This document shows, piece by piece, positions 46,009-57,174 of a stretch of DNA of 64,000 nt. Each line of letters begins with the position of its first letter. Position 1 is the stretch's first letter. The stretch covers positions 51,885,665 to 51,949,664 of the forward strand of contig NC_065570.1 of NCBI RefSeq assembly GCF_937616625.2. The letters are read 5' to 3'. The stretch comes from Mercurialis annua (lineage: Eukaryota; Streptophyta; Magnoliopsida; Malpighiales; Euphorbiaceae). The translations under genes and the position numbers were made by a program. The notes beneath the pieces were generated by a model. It saw nothing but the letters and a program-made list of their open reading frames with translations. It ran no database searches and was not told the origin of the DNA.

Positions 46009-46597
46009 ATCGATGTTAATATGTTAATCATATCGTGTTATCTATTTAGAATTTGTACTGCTTTAGGGTTGAACATTTTAACTGATTAGTTAAAAAAGTT
46101 GTGTTCATGTGGACCCTAATAATATGAACAGAGTGGATCGACAGGACGCAAACAGACCTGCTAACCTATTTTGACACTCTAAGTGTATATTAGTATATGA
46201 ATATTTAATTGAACTATCCCTAAAATTTGTATTCACTCAAAAAAGGAATACACGCTTGAATGTTTTAAAACGATAGTTATCTGAAACAAATAATGGTCAT
46301 GTGTTGATCAACTGTCAAATTAAATAATTGAAAGATACTACAACGCGTAAAGCTAGTTATGCAAATTCAATTTTCAATCGTTAATGTCTTAATGACGTTT
46401 AGCTTTACTAATTACCTTGACCATTAAATGCTTTCGTGTACTTAAAATTATGAATATGTACAGAAAATTAAAATCCATAGTATTATTAATTCTTTCCAAA
46501 CGTCTGTTTAATGTTGAATGCTGATCAAATATTTCAAGAATGCTATCATTTTAGTAGCTCGCCTTTATTAACTTGTCTTTATACTATATGTATATTA
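46009..46597. other. Dispersed-repeat remainder and AT-rich DNA
   Basis: 46009-46190 continues the repeat interrupted by the CACTA insertion, with phrases such as ATCGTGTTATCTATTT and GACCTGCTAACCTATTTTGA. It is probably an old MITE or a similar small element. The rest has no recognised content. Confidence 0.45.
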
Positions 46598-46606
46598 TTA
46601 TTATTT

Positions 46607-46923
46607 GGGTTAATTACATATAAAATCATAACCTTTGCGTCAAGTTTTAAAGATATCATAATCTTTAAAACGTGTCAATCATAGACACCACCTTTCATTT
46701 TTTTTCGAAAATAACATCGGCGATTTTTAGTAGCATTTTTGCTGACGTGGCATGACACGTGGCAGACCCATCGGCTGTCCAAGTCAACAAAATTTCACCA
46801 AAAAATGTGCCCATGATGAAATTGAAAAAAAATGAAAGGTGATGTCTATAATTGACACGTTTTAAAGGTAATGTTATTTTTGAAACTTGGTACAAAGGTC
46901 ATGATTTTATATGTAATTAACCC
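46607..46923. mobile_element. Mutator-type MITE, GGGTTAATTAC family
   Basis: The 317-bp unit begins GGGTTAATTACATATAAAAT and ends with the inverse ATTTTATATGTAATTAACCC. The 9-bp duplication TTATTATTT/TTATTATCT (one mismatch) lies at 46598-46606 and 46924-46932. Arms extend through AAAACGTGTCAAT and ATTGACACGTTTT. No coding. Confidence 0.9.
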
Positions 46924-46932
46924 TTATTATCT

Positions 46933-48177
46933 TGGTGATAATTGTATATTGAATTTCGAAAAAGCTAGTATTATATATAAGCTAGGACTTTAAAAGTCAA
47001 AGAAAATGGTTTGGAATTCTATAAAAGTGTAAATTTACTACAACTTTGGTAGTATGCATAACTGTTCTTACACCAGTTTCAAATGTCATGGTTGTAAAGA
47101 GTATTTAAATTCAAATTTTCTATTATTATAAATAATATAATTTTTTATAATTATATTCCAACTATTAAAGTTTATAATTACAAATATATTTCAATTTTAA
47201 CTTGAATTTAAAACTGACTTTCATTGTAATTTGTAAAATAAGTGAATTACCTAATCGGACTATATTGAACGCACTAAACGCTTAAAATATATTAGACACA
47301 TAAAAAATATAACATATCTTACAAATCGTGAGTGGAATAAAATTATTAATATGCTATTTATATATCTAGAAAACTATAAAAAAAAATAGATAAATTTAAT
47401 TTAACTATTTTCTTTAATTTTTATATTTGTTTAAACAATCTATTATTTTGGAATATAGAGAGTAATTTTAAGTTCTTTTTTGTTACAATTAAAAAAATAT
47501 TATGACGTATTTGAAAATTTCTACCTGCTTGCTAGTTAGCTACGATTTTAGAATTATGGACAAATAATGTCATTGTTAGCTACGATTTTATAATTATATA
47601 TGGACAAATAAAGTCAAATGACAAAGCTGAACAAAAATTCATCAAGTTGAATGAGTTATTGAGAAAAAGAGAAAACATGGGATTTCTTGCACTTTTACGC
47701 AGATAAATATTTACAAGAAACAATTTAGAACGCATGATAGTTTTCTTTTAATTATCTTGTGATGAATATTTAAAAATGTATAAATATTATAGACCAAAAG
47801 TAGGCTGCATGAATACAAATTGCAAGAATATCATACATATATGTAAATGCATTTTCTATGTTACTTTTTTTTCCAGAGTAATATTATTTTATTTTAAAAA
47901 CTTACAAAAAATAAATAAATTAAATTTATAATAATAGAGTTAAATGCAATTACGAATTTCAGCATGATTTGTAAATAAAATATAAATTTTAAAATTTGAT
48001 GTTTTGATAAATCGAAACACCGGCTTATTTTCCAACGAAAAAACATTATCATGAACATCAGAATGTATAATGTTCTCGCAGTCATATTAACATGTTTTCA
48101 TTGGAAAATAGGTTGATGTTCTCATTTTCTAAAAAATGAAAGTTAATGACCGATTTTGTCAAATTTTAAAGTTCGTA
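46933..48177. other. AT-rich intergenic DNA
   Basis: The phrase GTTAGCTACGATTTTA, then AATTATGGACAAATAA, occurs at about 47535-47567 and again with small changes at about 47577-47609. No gene was seen. Confidence 0.5.
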
Positions 48178-48186
48178 TTGTAATTA

Positions 48187-48642
48187 AGCCTAATCACTCA
48201 AAAGCCCTCCATCTTTAAACTTTATTTCAATTGCACCCTGACTTTGGAAAACTCTCTCAAAACCCTCCAACCTTTAAATTTCATTCCAATTGCACCCTAA
48301 CGTAGGAAAATCCTTTCAAAATCCCCCCACCTTTAGATTTTTTTTCAATTGTACCCTAAATTGAAATTTTTTATAGTTTTGATTTTAAAAAGTTACTGGA
48401 TATAATTTTAGGAAGAATGATTTTTTACATTATTAATAATATTAGTGTTTAATTAGAATATAAATTAAAAATGAAAGATTATTTTAATTTTTTTTTCATG
48501 TGAAAATAGGTCAATTTAATACTTTGGGGTACAATTGAAAAATAATCTAAAGGTGGAGGAGTTCTGAGAGAATTTTCCTACGTCAGGGTGCAATTGAAAA
48601 AAAGTTTAAAGCTGGGGGGGGGGGCTTTTGAGTGATTAAGCC
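48187..48642. mobile_element. Mutator-type MITE with perfect 9-bp duplication
   Basis: The left end is AGCCTAATCACTCAAAAG; the reversed right end is GGCTTAATCACTCAAAAG. The target duplication TTGTAATTA is at 48178-48186 and 48643-48651. Both arms carry AATTGCACCCTRA-type sequence. An 11-G run sits at 48614-48624. The tips resemble those of the GGCTTAATT family at 15162 and 48799. Confidence 0.9.
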
Positions 48643-48798
48643 TTGTAATTATAAAACACGCTAAAACTCGTGATTTTTTTTATAATTAATTCATAGTAGT
48701 ATTATTTTATTTAATTTCCGATCAAATAAAAAAATTAGAAAAACCCAGAAATCAAGCAATATGCTCTCTCTTCTCACCAAATGTGATCTTATTTTATT

Positions 48799-49423
48799 GG
48801 CTTAATTCCTTAAAAAAACCCCACCTTGTATTTTTTTTTCGTTTATACCCTGACCTTGTAAAAACACCATTTGTACCCAATTTTGAGTTTTTATGTTTCA
48901 TCTCTACCCAAAACCATTAAATTGTACTCTTTTCATTTGAAAAAAAGTTTAAAACAATCCTTCATTTTTAACTTATATACTAATTAGATATTAATATTAT
49001 TAATAATACAAAAATACCATCTTTTTCAAAAAATTAAAAAATAATAATAATTTTTTTTAATTTTTTTAAAAAATATTTCGAATTGTTTTTTAATTTTTTT
49101 TAAATTTTTTTTAAAATATTTCCGACAAAAAATTAAAAATAATAATAATTTTTTTAATTTTTTATTATTTTATCAAATTAAAAATAATTAATTAATTATT
49201 TGGATGTATTTGATTATTTTTTAAGTTTAAGGATTTATTTGTATATTTTAAAATAGAAAAAAGTATGTTTTAAACTCTTTTCAAAATGAAAAAAGTACAA
49301 TTTAATGCTTTTGGGTAGAGATGAAACATAAAAATCCAAAATTGGGTACAAATGGTGTTTTTACAAGGTCAGGGTATAAACGAAGAAAAAGTGCAAGGTG
49401 GGGGTTTTTTAAGAAATTAAGCC
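48799..49423. mobile_element. Mutator-type element, GGCTTAATT family (second copy)
   Basis: The left end is GGCTTAATTCCTTAAAAAAA; the right end is the inverse, TTAAGAAATTAAGCC. A perfect 9-bp duplication, TATTTTATT, lies at 48790-48798 and 49424-49432. Both arms hold TTTATACCCTGACCT and TGTTTCATCTCTACCC or their inverses, as in the element at 15162-16103. Unlike that copy, the centre here is plain AT-rich DNA with no hairpin cassette. Confidence 0.92.
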
Positions 49424-49432
49424 TATTTTATT

Positions 49433-49927
49433 AGCAAAAGGCAGTCAAGTAACCCAATGAAATTTCAAAAAAATAGTACTCTTAATGAATAAAGAGCTAC
49501 TATAACATTAATATTAGAATTTAGCTGATTATTTGGATCCAGATTTTTGTTTTGCTCTAATCAAAATTAAATCCGATGACTGTAAGTTCGTTTTTCATTT
49601 TTACGTACAATGAGTGGGAGGATAATTAAATGAGAGTTGCCTTTAAGCAAGAAAATTAATTATACTATCATCTAGTAACTGATACTACTTAGTAATTACC
49701 TTGCCAAACATCTAATAACTATGTCATTTGGAGAAAATAAGTGAAGTACAAATATTTACATAGACAATTTAGTTACTTTCAAGGGAAGAAAAGTTTAAAC
49801 AGGAAGAACAAGTGTATTTACTACAACAAAAACCAATTATTTATGTTAGTTTGGTTATAAAATTAGGAGTAATTAATCATTCCATTCATCGTGCATGGAA
49901 TAATTACTCTAAAATTAGCAGTTTCCA

Positions 49928-49987
<60 letters not shown>

Positions 49988-50053
49988 GTTCCCACCAATA
50001 AAATTGTATGATAAAAATGTAACGTTCAAATTAAATAAATCTAACTTCAAATT
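49433..50053. other. Intergenic DNA with TA microsatellite
   Basis: This is AT-rich with no gene recognised. The open frame across 49812-50072 includes the TA run and is not coding. Confidence 0.55.
49931..49985. repeat. (AT)n microsatellite
   Basis: About 27 uninterrupted AT units. Confidence 0.97.
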
Positions 50054-50069
50054 TCTCTTATTCTATTTT

Positions 50070-50255
50070 TAAAATGGTAAGCCCATCCGGTTTCCAAGTC
50101 TTCGCCCTTACTAATCCGGATCCGACCCGTATCGCGCACCTGACATGGTGGGTGAGTCTGTCAGTGGCAATTTTCTGCATTCACAATCACTCGAACCCGA
50201 AATCTTACTTAAGCGATACCAAGCCGTTTACCACTTGAACCAACCCCCATTGGTA
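50070..50255 (-). mobile_element. SINE, tRNA-derived, minus strand
   Basis: On the minus strand the unit starts CCAATGGGGGTTGGTTCAAG near 50255. An A-box-like stretch (TTGGTTCAAGTGGTAAACGG) and a B-box-like stretch (CGGGTTCGAGTGATTG) follow, then a 3' body ending GGATGGGCTTACCAT near 50074. The target duplication, TCTCTTATTC-T/G-ATTTT, lies at about 50054-50069 and 50256-50271 with one mismatch. It is a different SINE family from 4541-4650. Confidence 0.85.
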
Positions 50256-50481
50256 TCTCTTATTCGATTTTAATAAAGAAACTCAACGTGACTGTAAAGA
50301 ACATTAAAAATGAAATAAAAAAGGATTTTTAAAAGAAAATGATTAGATGGAATTGGTCGAACACAAAAGTTTCATTGGCCAAATATATGTTTTTATCCTC
50401 ACATTTAGCTCGATTGGCTTAGATTTTAATGATTGTTTTGTTCTAAATTGATACCTAACATTAAAAAAATAATAAATTAAA

Positions 50482-51192
50482 GGATTAACTACATAAAAAA
50501 GTCATCTCCTTTGTACGAAGTTTCAATACTATCACGAGCTTTAAAAATGGTCAATTTCTCTCATCGTTTTTTTTATCACCTTTGAAAATCCGGTGTTTTT
50601 TAGCAAACGTGACTACAAGAAATACAGTGTAGTAGCCATGTATGGAACACGCCATTTCATTAAAATAAACAGAAAAAATCACAACATTTATACTGAATTG
50701 TAATTCTACCGCCTACTTTTCTTTTTCAATTCTATCAAATATACAAATATATTTTATATTTTTTAAAAGATAAAGAGCTTCAATTTCTAATTAAATCATT
50801 AAATAATATTATATATTTTTGTAATATTATCAAATCAAAAAGAAATAATCTTAAGATGATTTATACTTTTCAAGTTGCACTCTTTATAGTAAAAAGCTCT
50901 GTAGTGAAAAAATATTTGTATACTATTTGATAGAATTCAAACAAAAATAGTTGGTGATAGAAGTGCAGTTCAAGATAAAGGTTGTGATTTTTAATGTAAT
51001 TTTTTTAATAAACAATGTGTTCCATATATGGCTGTTACATTGTCTTTATGGTAGCCATGTCAGTTTAAAGTCGCAAGATCTTCAAACGACGATGTAATTA
51101 CAAAAAAATGGTGAAAGAAACTGAAAACTTTTTAAAATCGTGATAGAATTGAAATTTTGTGTAAAATTGTTGACTTTATACGTAATTAACGC
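50482..51192. mobile_element. Decayed Mutator-type inverted-repeat element
   Basis: The left end GGATTAACTACATAAAAAAG and the reversed right end GCGTTAATTACGTATAAAGT are related to the GGGTTAATTAC tips of the MITE at 46607. Flanking 9-mers TAAATTAAA and TAAAATAAA agree at eight of nine positions but are low-complexity. Nearer the centre, TAGCCATGTATGGAACAC (50631) is mirrored by GTGTTCCATATATGGCTG (51017). No coding. Confidence 0.7.
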
Positions 51193-52480
51193 TAAAATAA
51201 ACCAATTATTTATAATAGATTTTTTTAACTGTTATCTTCGCTTAAATGGACGACATATAATATTTTATTCAAAATTTAACGTAATAAAAAAAATATGAAT
51301 TGAACCCTATGTTAATGCAACATGTTTGCTAATTAAGCCAATGAAGATAATGTGAAAACAATAAAAATCTACTAAAAAAAGGTTTAATTTGTTTTATTAC
51401 TAATATTAGGGTTCAAATGGAAATAAAAAAACACTAAATTTCAGGTTACTACCCGAGCAAAAATGAGTGTAAATATTGTACATTTGGCCATTTTTCGAAT
51501 GTCTAGCTAGTTTATTTTGTAGTCCGAACAAAAAAATATAACCGTCCATGTGAAAAAATTGCTTAGTTGTTTAGTTTTTTTGGTTTGGCCTGCCTTGCCA
51601 CTTGCCAACTAGTTTTAAGCTTTTGATTAATGGATATAGCAGATACGTATTTATACAATTGGCAATATAGTTTCAAGCTTTTTCATCTTATTCATACAAT
51701 TGGCTGCATGGTAGTTGATACTTATTTTATTTAATGTGGTCCATCACCAAATTACAGCCACATTCAGATTTACATCATTTTCACTTATTTAGAATAGTTT
51801 CAAAATTTTCAAACCGCAAGCGAGTTGATAAAGTGTTATTCTAACTTAAATGATGTTGTGGATTTAAAGGTATTCATACGTGCGTCCATCAAACTTAACT
51901 TTGTCTTACATAAAGAATCTCAATTCGAGTAAAATTAATATGAATATAAAAAATTTAAAGGTGTCGTCTTATAATTTAACTTCGTTCAAAATACCATATG
52001 TAATTATTTATTAATTTTTTTAAAAAAAGTTAATATTAATGTTCAAATTATTTTGTATAAATTATGTTCATCAAGCCATGTGTGGATGTAGCTAATAATA
52101 TTATACTATGTCATTAAATTTATAAAAATATCAATTATAACTATTAATATTATTTTAATAATGCATATAATGTTATTATAGATTTTGTCCACGGATAACG
52201 CGCGAGAAAAATTAGAAACTTGGAATATCAAACATTAAAGAAACATGCACTTTTTATTCAAAGCTTAGCTAACCTTCCACATCCAAATTATTTAAATTTT
52301 GAAGCTAATGCTATAAATATTACCCATATAGGAGTAGATTAATTGATTAATATGATTGACCTATTGAGATCATGTTGACCGTCAGATTTGTGTACATTTT
52401 TAGTAGTAAGATTGATAATATAGCTTCAATGGGCATATAAGTTCTATACATTGGTAGAGACAATTTCATACTCCCAAGAT
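51193..52480. other. AT-rich intergenic DNA, no gene seen
   Basis: No coding frame or matched terminal repeats were recognised. Confidence 0.5.
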
Positions 52481-52489
52481 CACAATAAG

Positions 52490-52711
52490 AAAAAATTCTT
52501 AGGTAGACTCAGTCAACCACATCATTCGTGAACTAAACCAATCATATTATAACACTTCATTAAAATGAAGGTATTTTTATAATATCATTATTTAAAAGTG
52601 TGTAAATAACAAATAAAATTACAAGAATACCCTCATTTTAATGAGGTGTTATGATATGATTGGTTTAGTCTACGGATGACATGGTAGACTGAGTCTACAT
52701 AAGAATTTTTC
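52490..52711. mobile_element. Foldback MITE
   Basis: The left end AAAAAATTCTTAGGTAGACT and its inverse at the right (AGTCTACATAAGAATTTTT) define a 222-bp unit. The arms continue with AACCAATCATATTATAACAC and its inverse. The flanks CACAATAAG (52481-52489) and CACAGTAAG (52712-52720) are a likely target duplication with one mismatch. Confidence 0.8.
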
Positions 52712-52714
52712 CAC

Positions 52715-53890
52715 AGTAAGCATAATTGAAGCTATATTATCAATCTTATCAATATAATATTCTAGAAGAGATCTTGCAGAATCATTTTCCTACTTGAAAA
52801 TATATTTTATATGGGAAGATAATTCTATTTAGAAAGATACTTCTAAATAGGACTCTTACTGAATAAGGAATCTTTTTCCTATTTAGATTCATACAATAAA
52901 TAGGAATCTCTTTTCTATTCTAATTTTATAAGATATTTACCATGCTCACCATATAAAGGACATATGAAGTATGCCTACAACACAACTACATCCGATACAC
53001 AAATACTCTATTAAACTCAATATTGACTTAAGCATTATAAAGTTAATCGGACCACTACCACCGTCTGATTGACCATCTATCCTTTTTTGTAGGTTTAACA
53101 CCATCGGGAAGGCAGACTCCTCAATTGGCGCTGGAAAGAGCTTGAAAACTTCAAGAGTCCAAGGAGCTTTTTCTGAATTTAAACAAATTTCATCGATGAA
53201 ATGAATTTTGACGGATTAAATCTCAAGTACAAGCAATCAGTTGAAAAAAAAAACTCAATGAAAAAATATCCAGCTGGAAAATTTAGAATGGAGGAGGAGC
53301 ATGAAAAAGGGAAGCATCACTAGAGGTTTACATGATAAAAGGTACAAGCAACTGCCCACCAGAAAAATAAAGACAAATAAGGCTACGAGATTCAAGGAAA
53401 TTACCAATAATAACATTCGATGACGAAGACTTTGAACGAATTAATGAAACGCATAACGACGCTCTGGTGTCAGCGATGATCGTTGAACACTGGAACGTGG
53501 AAAGAATTCTGATAGATAAAGGAAGCGCAATAAACTTGATGATAAAAAAAGCCTACAAAAGCCTTGGACAAACAACAATAAATTTAAAGAGAAGCGCCAT
53601 TTCATTAACTGGATTTGGGGATCACCCGTAAAACATGTGGGTACAATAATCTGAGATGTAAAATTGGAAAGGAAAAGGAAAAAGTAGGAACCCCCGACGC
53701 TATTCATCATAGTGGATATCGATCTACCGTATAACGTCATCTTGGGCGACCCTTCCTCCACGATTCGGCGGCTGTCACCAACTTAAAAGTACTTACGATA
53801 AAAATTTCGACAAATGGAGAAATCATCACGATAAAAGGAAGCCGAACAACGGCCAGAAAGTGCTACGATAAATCTGTGAAGGAATCATTT
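52715..53890 (+). pseudogene. Decayed gypsy retrotransposon: LTR end and protease region
   Basis: From about 53399 the plus strand reads ITFDDEDFERINETHNDALV, then ILIDKGSAINLMIKKAYKSL, then LTGFGDHP. In another frame follow VDIDLPYNVILGDPS. This is the retropepsin region between gag and reverse transcriptase of plant gypsy elements. The active-site motif, usually D-(T/S/N)-G, here reads D-K-G, and there are stops and frameshifts, so it is dead. The stretch 52745-53095 (TATAAAGGACATATGAAG, then many short repeats before GTAGGTTTAACACCATCGGG) may be the 3' part of its LTR. Reverse transcriptase and integrase are missing. Confidence 0.7.
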
Positions 53891-54798
53891 GACAAACTAT
53901 ATAATTTTTTTAATAAATTTATTCAAAATTTATTCAAAATTTATTAAAAATTTATAATACTAAATAAATTAACATTAAACTAAGTAATATTTTACTAAAA
54001 TAACATTAAATATAAATTATAAATAATATGGATGTAACTCAAAAAAAACTAAGCTTGAAGTCAACTAACCTCATATAAACTAAGACCGAAACTCTATATT
54101 TATTTGTCATGTGCATGTCAATATCTCACTAGTCCTACATATATTCATATACACTACTAAGGAAGTGCATCTACATTACATAAATTGAAAATCGACAATA
54201 AAAAGCTCATAATTGGGTGGTAAAAACCACACAATGTATTACTAATTTACTATAAGGTTGCATGTTCGATAATTAAGAGAAGCAAAGTGATGTTTTAATA
54301 TAATAATTAAAATCTGATCATCGTCTCTAGCTAGCGGTGACCACCTTCGACTACTGCCGACCTCTGAACACTGGCCACCGGATACCACCGACCCCTTCCG
54401 ATCATCGCCGATCACCATCTTCGTTAAACTAAATCAAACCAAACTAAGTCAAAATGAGATGAATTAATTTAACCAAACCAACCATCATCTATGGCCACCA
54501 CGAACCACCACTTTCTCTAAACCGAACCGACCACCACCTTTGAATTGATCTGAACTGAGGTGGCCGACGGTGGCATGAGGTGGTCGATCGTGGTGATGGT
54601 CATTTAAAGATAATGTGTGACACTATATATTATCACATGTGACGAGCAAATAAGATGTTGACACGTATAAAAGGTATTTTTATTTTTTTTAAAATTAAAA
54701 TAATTTTTTTTAAAGAATGAGGTACAAATATTTTTTTTCTGAGAATATTAAGTTATAGATTTTCTAAAATAACAAAATTTAAAAGTAGGTGATTTGTA
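53891..54798. other. Intergenic DNA with GC-rich inverted words
   Basis: Between 54320 and 54600 there is a CACCACCG/CGGTGGTG-rich stretch (GACCACCTTCGACTACTGCC on one side, GGTGGCCGACGGTGGCATGA on the other). It resembles the interior of the Pack-MULE near 13920 and 14600 in composition. No ends or captured protein could be identified. Confidence 0.45.
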
Positions 54799-54806
54799 TA
54801 TTTAAC

Positions 54807-55380
54807 TAGGGCTGTGCAAAAACCGAACCAAACCGAATCGTTTCACCGAACCGAACCGAAATTACAATTACGGTTCGGTTTTTTTGTTGAATATGGCTTG
54901 GTTCAGTTTGTAATTAGGTGAAAGTTTGGTGTTCGGTTTTCGGTTCGGTTTGAGCATTTTAAAAATCGAAAAACCGAAAAACCGAACAATTTAAATAAAA
55001 AATAAAAAAAATATGTAAATATATGTAAATTTATATTTTTTGGTTTTAATATTTTAATTATAGTGGATATATAAGTTAATAAATTTCATACGACATATAA
55101 TTATGTTAATAAATTATATAAAAATATTTATTAGACACTTATTATTTAATATTAGAATTTATTTTATGATAAAAAAATTAAAAAAAGGAGAAAGTAAAAT
55201 TTCGGTTTTTCATCAAACCGAACCGAACCAAACCGAACTTTTCGGTTCGATTTGATGTAAGCCAAAATTAAAATTCGGTCCGGTTCGGTTTGAGATTTTT
55301 ACCAAACTTCGGTGTTCAGTTTGTTCGGTTCGGTGACCGAACCGACCGAACCGACCGAACTAACCGAACGCACAGCCCTA
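54807..55380. mobile_element. Non-autonomous hAT element
   Basis: The 574-bp unit has ends TAGGGCTGTGC and GCACAGCCCTA. A perfect 8-bp target duplication, TATTTAAC, lies at 54799-54806 and 55381-55388, as expected for hAT elements. Both arms are filled with direct and inverted ACCGAACCGAA/TTCGGTTCGGT repeats. No transposase. Confidence 0.92.
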
Positions 55381-55388
55381 TATTTAAC

Positions 55389-57084
55389 TATAGTTTAATT
55401 TATTATGGCCAAATTGAACCCAGAAATTTAATAGGGCTTCTTAAAAAAGATATGTTAGAAACTTGAAATTGTAGTACTTCAAAAGTAATAATTAAAGGGT
55501 AAAACATCTTCAAAAAAAATGGTAGAAACTTACAATTCATCCTTACAGCAGAATGACAATGACCCATGAAAAGTTGGCATAGATTTGAACCAAGAAAAAC
55601 TGAATCAGACAATAATTGAAGAAGAGAGGGCGCTGCAATGGTAATGCAAAAAGACGACTTTAGCTTGGTTGTGAATCAGACAACATAATTATGCTCCACG
55701 TCAAACTTCTTTATTTTTTTATGTTCAATTTTACTTTGTTATATAAGAAATAAAATATATATTAAAGGGCATTATAGTCTTCCATTTTACAAATAAGGCA
55801 TATCTTGTCTATATTTTTTTATTTTGGAACTTTTATTTTCATGTCTTTCCGTGACCAGTAACTGATCTAGAAATTATTTTCAATCCAAATTTAATTTTTA
55901 ATTCACCTATAGTTTGTTGGCAGCCCATGCTTAACGTCTATTTAACCTGGAATTTCTAATAAAATTATTTATATTTAAAAAAAAATTACACTTTTTTTAA
56001 AAAAATTCGGTGCCAAACAGGGCTGGAGCCTACCCTAATCAAAGAGTAGATCCACCACTACCAGCGACTTTATCACCCACTTTGATTTCACGTTTCAGTA
56101 AAATTTATTCACGAATCATTTTCGAATTATGACCGGAACTCTATTTTTTTTGAACGACTGGACCCATCTCACATCAATGGAAGTTATATAATACAACCGT
56201 TGTGGCATGCCATTCGTGTAATAAATTAATAGTGCGTTAGCCATGTGGAAAATTTAATGATAACAAAAATAAATAATAATTAAAATATTCCATATCGTAA
56301 ATGCTCATTCACTTGTTGTAAAAATGACATGGGATAACGGTTGTATAAGATAAACACTCCATGTTAATAATTTGCCTCTTGCTTCCTATAGATAGTTTTA
56401 GACATGTTTCCTTTGAAGTAGATATCTAAATTCCAAGAATGACTTTTAATAATCCATCTTCAGGAGCATACGATGATTTTTTCGCCATTTGAGCGTTAAC
56501 TTACCTACTAAAATATCATCTGCTTCTGCCAAGATCCTCACATCACAATTCTATTTTTATTTAAATTCTGAAATAAATGGGTTTTTAGATGTGGTATTTC
56601 GTTAGTGATTTTTTTTTCCGGGTACTTAACTTGTCACATTAGTCTGAATTTCATATTCCGTATGTGAAACGAAATATAAATATCTTCATATACCATACGT
56701 TCGCTAATGAGTACCGCATCCTAATAAAGTTGTTAATCCTTTTATTTTTAGTTCATTATTCTTCTAGTGTCATGTTTTTATTTTACAAAAATAATAAATA
56801 ATGTATTAGTTTTAACATTTTGTTTTAATTAAAATAATAATTTTAGTTTATATTTTATGGCCCATTTTATAATTATTTTGTTGTTAATCTACTTTATCTA
56901 TTTTAATATTGTATAAAAATAATTACCACTCATTTGATGATCATAAAGATAGAATAAATATTTGTTCTTGTAAAATACAAAGTAACCATAAAAAAACATT
57001 ATATTTCAATATTCAAATTTAAAAGTTTGGAAATTTTGTTTTTTCTTTTGCAACAAATGTTGAAATTTCAATAATTTAGAAAAA
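55389..57084. other. AT-rich intergenic DNA, no gene seen
   Basis: Only low-complexity frames are present and nothing was recognised. Confidence 0.5.
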
Positions 57085-57174
57085 ATGAATAATGAGCTAT
57101 AACTCAAATTATATATAGAGTTGTGAGTTTAGTTCCTTCCATAAACGCTCCCCTCCTCAGTTGTCAAAAAAAAA
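57085..57174 (+). mobile_element. Shortened SINE related to 4541-4650
   Basis: AATGAGCTATAACTCAAA, then GTTGTGAGTTTAGTTCC, then ATAAACGCTCCCCTCCTC and an A run parallel the intact SINE in order. About 25-30 bp of the middle (between A and B boxes) is missing. No convincing target duplication. Confidence 0.65.

Noticed and set aside
54180..54290. Possible third SINE (GCATGTTCGATAATT resembles a B box)
   Set aside because: There is no convincing A box at the right distance, no tail and no target duplication.
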